This document shows, piece by piece, positions 60,115 through 64,000 of a stretch of 64,000 bases of DNA (position 1 is its first letter; every line of letters begins with the position of its first letter). A program made the position numbers and the translations under genes. This DNA is from CAWIJJ01 sp963836405 (GTDB lineage: Bacteria; Acidobacteriota; Terriglobia; Bryobacterales; Bryobacteraceae). The notes under the pieces are model-generated. The model was not told where the DNA came from. It saw only the letters and a program-made list of their open reading frames with translations, and ran no database searches. The DNA is taken from assembly GCA_963836405.1 (NCBI GenBank), contig CAWIJL010000006.1, positions 62,001 to 126,000 on the forward strand, written 5' to 3'.

Positions 60115-61398
60115 ATGTTCCGGGGAATCGTAATCGCCGCGTTGTCGATGACTCTGATGGGGTGCGCGCCTCGCCCGCAGGCGCCGTCCGTAGACCCGGC
60201 TATCGATGCCGAGATTCAGCGCATCAAGGCGATCGACAATCACGCCCACCCCGTCCGCGTCACCGGCCCGGGCGAAGCGCCGGATATGGACTTCGACGCG
60301 CTCCCCGTGGACCACCTCGAGCCGCAGTCGGAGCCTGTCGAGGTCCGGCCCGGATCCGCGCGTTTGCGCGAAGCCACGCGCGCGCTGTTCGGCGCCATGC
60401 CCAAGCAGCGCCACATCGAGTCGAGCGGGGCCGGTTACCCGTCCTGGGTTCTGGACCAGATGGGCGTGGACGTGATGCTCGCCAACCGCGTGGAGATGGG
60501 CGCGAGCCTTCCCCCTTCGCGCTTTCGCTGGGTGGCGTACGCCGATGCGCTCATGTATCCCGCGTCCACCGCCGGGCTCGCGGAACGGAATTCGGATCGC
60601 AAGGCGTTTTTCGCCCTCGAAGACAAACTGCTCACTCGCTATTTGAAGGCTGTGGGCCTGAGCGCCCCGCCCGCCACCCTCGACGCGTACTTGAGCAACG
60701 TGGTCACCCCGACACTCGAGCGGCACAAGCAGGGCGGCGCCCTCGCGGAGAAATTCGAAGCCGCTTACCTGCGGTCTCTCGCATTCGACGATGTCGATCG
60801 CGCCACCGCAGCCACCATATACTCCCAACTGGCCGGCCGCAAAGCTCCCGCTCAGCCCGAGTACAAGCCGCTCCAGGATTTTCTGTTCCGCTACATCGCC
60901 GCCGAGTGCGGGCGGCTGGGCATGGCCGTGCATCTGCACACGCAGGCTGGAGCGGGCAGTTATTTCGACGTTGCCGGCGCCAACCCGCTGGAACTCGAAC
61001 CGGTGTTAAACGACCCGGCGCTCCGCAAAACCAAGTTCGTCATGGTGCACGGCGGCTGGCCCTTCACGCGCGAAATCACGGCTCTGCTGACCAAACCGAA
61101 TGCCTACCTCGATTTTTCCGGACAGTCGCTGGTCTTGAGCGCCGCAACACTGGCCGGAATCCTGCGCGGGTGGCTCGAGTATGTGCCGGAGAAAGTGATG
61201 TTCGCAACCGACGCATACCCGTACAGCAGCGAGCTCGGCTGGGAGGAATCCGGCTGGATGGCGGCGCGCACAGGCCGGCAGGCGCTGGCGCTCGCGTTGA
61301 CGGGAATGCTTCGCGACGGCGAGATCTCGAGCGAACAGGCGATCGGACTGGCGCGCATGGTGATGCGGGACAACGCGCGCCACCTGTACGGTCTATAA
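60115..61398 (+). CDS. Amidohydrolase-family lipoprotein
   Basis: 427 aa. Lipoprotein signal with lipobox LMGC at about residue 16. Amidohydrolase_2-type TIM barrel: IDNHAHPVRV with the HxH metal motif, GMAVHLHTQAGAGSYFDVAG, KFVMVHGGWPFTREITALLT, VMFATDAYPYSSELGWEES with the Asp ligand. Resembles the family of 4-oxalomesaconate or uronate-related hydrolases and decarboxylases; the substrate is unknown. TAAAAT at 60099-60104, 10 nt before the ATG, is a possible -10 box. Confidence 0.88.
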   Translation: MFRGIVIAALSMTLMGCAPRPQAPSVDPAIDAEIQRIKAIDNHAHPVRVTGPGEAPDMDFDALPVDHLEPQSEPVEVRPGSARLREATRALFGAMPKQRHIESSGAGYPSWVLDQMGVDVMLANRVEMGASLPPSRFRWVAYADALMYPASTAGLAERNSDRKAFFALEDKLLTRYLKAVGLSAPPATLDAYLSNVVTPTLERHKQGGALAEKFEAAYLRSLAFDDVDRATAATIYSQLAGRKAPAQPEYKPLQDFLFRYIAAECGRLGMAVHLHTQAGAGSYFDVAGANPLELEPVLNDPALRKTKFVMVHGGWPFTREITALLTKPNAYLDFSGQSLVLSAATLAGILRGWLEYVPEKVMFATDAYPYSSELGWEESGWMAARTGRQALALALTGMLRDGEISSEQAIGLARMVMRDNARHLYGL

Positions 61399-61478
61399 AA
61401 ACGCGGCCGCGGTACTGGGCGATGCAGCGGTACCCCCGGACCTTGTTCGAGCCGCCCGCGCTGGCGTGTAATCGAGGC

Positions 61479-61973
61479 GTGACCCTGCTGCTCGCCTTGC
61501 TGCTCCCGCTCGCCGCAACCGGCGTTCCCGCCGCGGTGCGTTCCTCCGCCCCACGCCCCGCGCCCGCCCCCGCGCTAAGCGCCTGCCGGGTCCTCACGCG
61601 CGCCGAGGTCGGGCTGGCGCTCGGCCGGCGCCTATCGGCGGGCGAAGAGGAAAACGATGGTCCCGAATCGACCTGCGATTACGCCGCCGGCGACTCGCGC
61701 GTCTCTATCGTGGTCCAGCGGCTCGATCAGCCGCTCGACCTGCGCGCCGAGATCGCCAGCCTCCTCGCCGCCATTCCCGAGGGTACGCTCAGGAAGGGTC
61801 CGGATCTCGGCGGCGCCGCGCTGTTCCTCGATATCGGCACCGCCGGAACGCAGCTCCACCTGGTGAATGGCAGCAGCTATTTGATGATTTCGATTCTCGG
61901 TTTCGGCGAGCCCTCGCGCGTCTCGCAGGCCGCCGAAACCCTGGCCCGCATGGCGCTCGCGCGAATGAACTGA
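61479..61973 (+). CDS. Secreted hypothetical protein
   Basis: 164 aa from GTG 61479 (TLLLALLLPLAATGVPAA signal peptide, GAGG just upstream); an in-frame ATG at 61422 would put a charged stretch before the signal. The mature protein has two cysteines in CRVLTRAEVGLALGRRL and ESTCDYAAGD, like DUF3558-type secreted proteins, followed by VSIVVQRLDQPLDLRAEIAS and HLVNGSSYLMISILGFGEPS. No enzyme signature. Its last 36 bases are repeated at 63875-63909. Confidence 0.65.
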   Translation: MTLLLALLLPLAATGVPAAVRSSAPRPAPAPALSACRVLTRAEVGLALGRRLSAGEEENDGPESTCDYAAGDSRVSIVVQRLDQPLDLRAEIASLLAAIPEGTLRKGPDLGGAALFLDIGTAGTQLHLVNGSSYLMISILGFGEPSRVSQAAETLARMALARMN

Positions 61974-61978
61974 CCGCG
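61941..61978 (+). repeat. Direct repeat copy 1 (at gene 3' end)
   Basis: CTGGCCCGCATGGCGCTCGC followed by GCGAATGAACTGACCGCG, the 3' end of the preceding gene; matches 63875-63909 except for one deletion of a 3-base step near the stop. Confidence 0.75.
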
Positions 61979-62112
61979 GCCTCCAACCGGGAGGAACCCG
62001 CGTTGAGCGATCCGCGGCTCCGCAAAACCAACCCCGTGTTGGATGGTGGCATTGCACCGGGATTGTTCGAGGGAGGCTGGCTTGGCCGTGCGGAAAGCAT
62101 TATTGTGGAGAC

Positions 62113-63843
62113 GTGACGCTGAAACTGTTTGTGCTCCTGGTGGCGGCGCTGGCCGCTCCGGGTTGGGCGCAGTTTTCGCAGCTCTCCACCACAGATAACG
62201 GCACGGAAGTCTACTTCATCTCGCCGCTGGTATTAAAGGGAGGCCCGGCGGGGGCCGAAACGAGGCTGTACCGGCTGGGGCCGGACGGGCTCGTTCTGTT
62301 TGCGGAGCGAGGTCAGCCGGCGCTGCCGGTCATCGGCAACTCGGGCGGAATCTCGGGACCGCGGGTCTCGGGCGACGGAACCGTGATCGGCTACACGGTG
62401 CAGAACGTTTGCACCGGCTTGGAGCCGTGCGTTTCGCCGCAGGATAAGGCGGTAGTCCGCGGGCGGCAGACGCTGGAGCTGGGAGCGGGCACTCTCGATC
62501 TCAGCCGGAACGGGCGCTGGGCGCTGGTGACGCCGCCGGTGGAATTCGATCCGCAAACCGGAACCGTACGCGAGAGCAGCGCGACCCTCATCGACCTCGA
62601 TACGGGCGACCGCTCGACGGTCCCGCGGCCGGTGCAAGGCATGGTGAGCCCCGCAGTGGCATCGGACGGCACTGTGGTGGTGCGGCAAATCGAAGGCGGA
62701 GGCGCGCCGGGCCTCTGGAAAGACGGGCAGATCACGCCCATCCAGGGATTGCCGGGAATCGGATTTTCGCCGGTGGCGATCGGCGCGGATGGCGGGACGT
62801 TGATTCTGAAAACCGTGTCCGCCATGCAGGATGCCGGCTCGCCGGATAGTGTGTTCACGCAGGCGCTTGTGGCGCGGAACCTGTCGACCGGCCTGGAGAC
62901 GCCGCTCGTTTCGGTGGTGTCCCCTTTGACCGCACCGCAAAGCCTGGTGCCGATGGGAGTGAGCAATGACGCGAAACGTGTGCTGTACCGCGTCGCGACG
63001 CCGCAGTTCTCCGGACCCGCATACATAGCCGACACGCTCGGCACGGTGACTCCGATCGAGCTACCCGAGGGCGAACTGGTGAAGGATGGCACGCTGAGCG
63101 GCGCGGGGGATACGGCGCTGCTGGTGACCACAAAAGGCCGGCTCTTACGGTGGACGCTTTCTACCGGGTTTGCGGAGACGCTGATCCCCGCCACCCCGTC
63201 GGTGGGAAACACGGGGCTGCTGCCGGCCGGCTCCTTTGTGCGGCTGAAGGGCTCGCTTGAAGGGTCCGCGGCCGATTGGACCGACCGCCTCCTTTTGAAC
63301 GACCTGCCGCTGCCGGTTCTAGGCGCCCAGTCCGGCGAAGTGGACGTGCAAATTCCGTGGGAGGCGCGGTCCGGCAGCGGCACGCTGCGGTTTGCAAATC
63401 CCGGCGATACACCGTTCGAGACGGCGCAAGCGGTGTATGTAGCGCCTTTCGCGATGCTGCCGGAAACGGGTTTTGCAGGCACGTTGTTCGGGCTCAAAGT
63501 TGTCAAAGGCGATTTCAGCGAACTGCTTACGGGCGCACCCGCACCCGGGGATGTGTTTCACATCTATATGACCGGCCTCGGGCCCGTGCGCGATCCGGTG
63601 CGGACCGGGGAGCCTGCTTCGGTAACGGCGGCGAACCCGATTCTGGGGACGCTGACCTGCCGGTTCGGAGCGACCGAACTGGAGACGCTGTTCGCGGGAC
63701 TGGCGCCGGGCACGATCGGGTTCTACCAGGTATCTCTGCGGGTGCCGCAGACCGCGGCCGGAGGGCCGGTGACGCGGTTCGGATGCGAAGTGCGCGGAGA
63801 CTCGGGCGGCGGATCGTTCCAGGTCGGCAGCCTCATGCCGTAG
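62113..63843 (+). CDS. Secreted protein with TIGR03437-type C-terminal domain
   Basis: 576 aa from GTG 62113, RBS GGAG. Signal peptide TLKLFVLLVAALAAPGWAQ. The first 330 residues have a TolB/WD-like propeller pattern (GGISGPRVSGDGTVIGYTVQ, TLDLSRNGRWALVTPPVEF, GMVSPAVASDGTVVVRQIEG, GISNDAKRVLYRV-type motif in VPMGVSNDAKRVLYRV). The C-terminal TIGR03437 domain starts at about 360: VGNTGLLPAGSFVRLKGSLE, VDVQIPWEARSGSGTLRFAN, FHIYMTGLGPVRDPVRTGEP, FAGLAPGTIGFYQVSLRVPQ. Second such protein in the window. Function unknown, extracellular by signal. Confidence 0.87.
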   Translation: MTLKLFVLLVAALAAPGWAQFSQLSTTDNGTEVYFISPLVLKGGPAGAETRLYRLGPDGLVLFAERGQPALPVIGNSGGISGPRVSGDGTVIGYTVQNVCTGLEPCVSPQDKAVVRGRQTLELGAGTLDLSRNGRWALVTPPVEFDPQTGTVRESSATLIDLDTGDRSTVPRPVQGMVSPAVASDGTVVVRQIEGGGAPGLWKDGQITPIQGLPGIGFSPVAIGADGGTLILKTVSAMQDAGSPDSVFTQALVARNLSTGLETPLVSVVSPLTAPQSLVPMGVSNDAKRVLYRVATPQFSGPAYIADTLGTVTPIELPEGELVKDGTLSGAGDTALLVTTKGRLLRWTLSTGFAETLIPATPSVGNTGLLPAGSFVRLKGSLEGSAADWTDRLLLNDLPLPVLGAQSGEVDVQIPWEARSGSGTLRFANPGDTPFETAQAVYVAPFAMLPETGFAGTLFGLKVVKGDFSELLTGAPAPGDVFHIYMTGLGPVRDPVRTGEPASVTAANPILGTLTCRFGATELETLFAGLAPGTIGFYQVSLRVPQTAAGGPVTRFGCEVRGDSGGGSFQVGSLMP

Positions 63844-63874
63844 GAATGCGATGGAGGGCGGGGCCGGTGGGTAA

Positions 63875-63909
63875 CTGGCCCGCATGGCGCTCGCGCGAAT
63901 GAATGACCG
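63875..63909 (+). repeat. Direct repeat copy 2 (downstream of the TIGR03437 gene)
   Basis: Same sequence as 61941-61978 apart from a short deletion (GAATGAATGACCGCG against GAATGAACTGACCGCG), 1.93 kb downstream and in the same direction. It is a detached 3' end of the gene at 61479-61973. Confidence 0.75.
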
Positions 63910-63962
63910 CGCTCCTTTCCTGCATGGTATTCTGAAGAATTCACGGTAGAGGTGCGGGGGCC

Positions 63963-64000
63963 ATGAGTAGCCGGGCCGGAGTTCCGAGATGCTTCGGAGG
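63963..64000 (+). CDS. Possible start of a further gene (cut by window end)
   Basis: ATG at 63963 preceded by GGGGG; reads MSSRAGVPRCFG up to the window edge. Too short to identify or to confirm as coding. Confidence 0.2.
   Translation, partial: MSSRAGVPRCFG

Overview
The window looks like a chromosomal segment of an Acidobacteriota genome, most likely from the Solibacter/Bryobacter lineage. The sequence evidence is high GC content, two secreted proteins ending in the TIGR03437-type domain first defined from Candidatus Solibacter, Oar-like TonB-dependent receptors with an N-terminal carboxypeptidase-regulatory domain, a DUF1549/DUF1553 plus DUF1501 pair, and an M56 peptidase with a TonB C-terminal domain. 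No rRNA, tRNA, CRISPR array or phage module was recognised. The lineage is an inference from gene content, not from a marker gene.

1-6.2 kb: two tandem, nearly identical outer-membrane receptor genes on the minus strand; the first is cut by the window edge. 6.2-9.4 kb: an ArsC/Spx-like protein lacking its cysteine, a secreted sialidase-like protein, and a frameshifted HpcH/HpaI aldolase pseudogene followed by imperfect duplications of itself and its 3' flank. 9.4-15.8 kb: a pseudo-receiver, a NarL-type two-component system whose kinase start lies about 10 bp from an IS1182-like element with a frameshifted transposase, then a YgiT/DUF4258 pair truncated by an IS256-family element, and stray aldolase fragments. 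This is the most rearranged part of the window.

15.8-34 kb: a large membrane protein; the DUF1549/DUF1553-DUF1501 pair; an overlapping TPR-queG-MutS-like operon; an isolated nuoA overlapping a TIGR03437 secreted protein; a Gfo/Idh/MocA oxidoreductase with a HEAT protein; a TonB receptor; and a bacteriohemerythrin. 34-44 kb: a methyltransferase, a lipoprotein peptidyl-prolyl isomerase followed by a candidate small RNA with a strong terminator, a BlaI/M56 sensor-repressor pair with a perfect 23-bp palindromic operator, a universal stress protein, a PDZ protein coupled to a Kef-type antiporter, an MFS transporter with a KDPG-type aldolase, and an alpha/beta hydrolase.

44-64 kb: a three-gene minus-strand cassette of unknown function, a VOC protein, an RlpA-like protein, MscL with a zinc-ribbon tail, a DUF481 porin-like protein, homoserine dehydrogenase, a stretch of about 2 kb in which two unrelated genes (DUF4139 and YjbQ) both carry single-base frameshifts (probably assembly error), a receiver protein with small neighbours, the hrcA-grpE-dnaJ heat-shock operon without a visible CIRCE element, gamma-glutamyltransferase, a lipoprotein amidohydrolase, and a second TIGR03437 protein bracketed by a short direct repeat.
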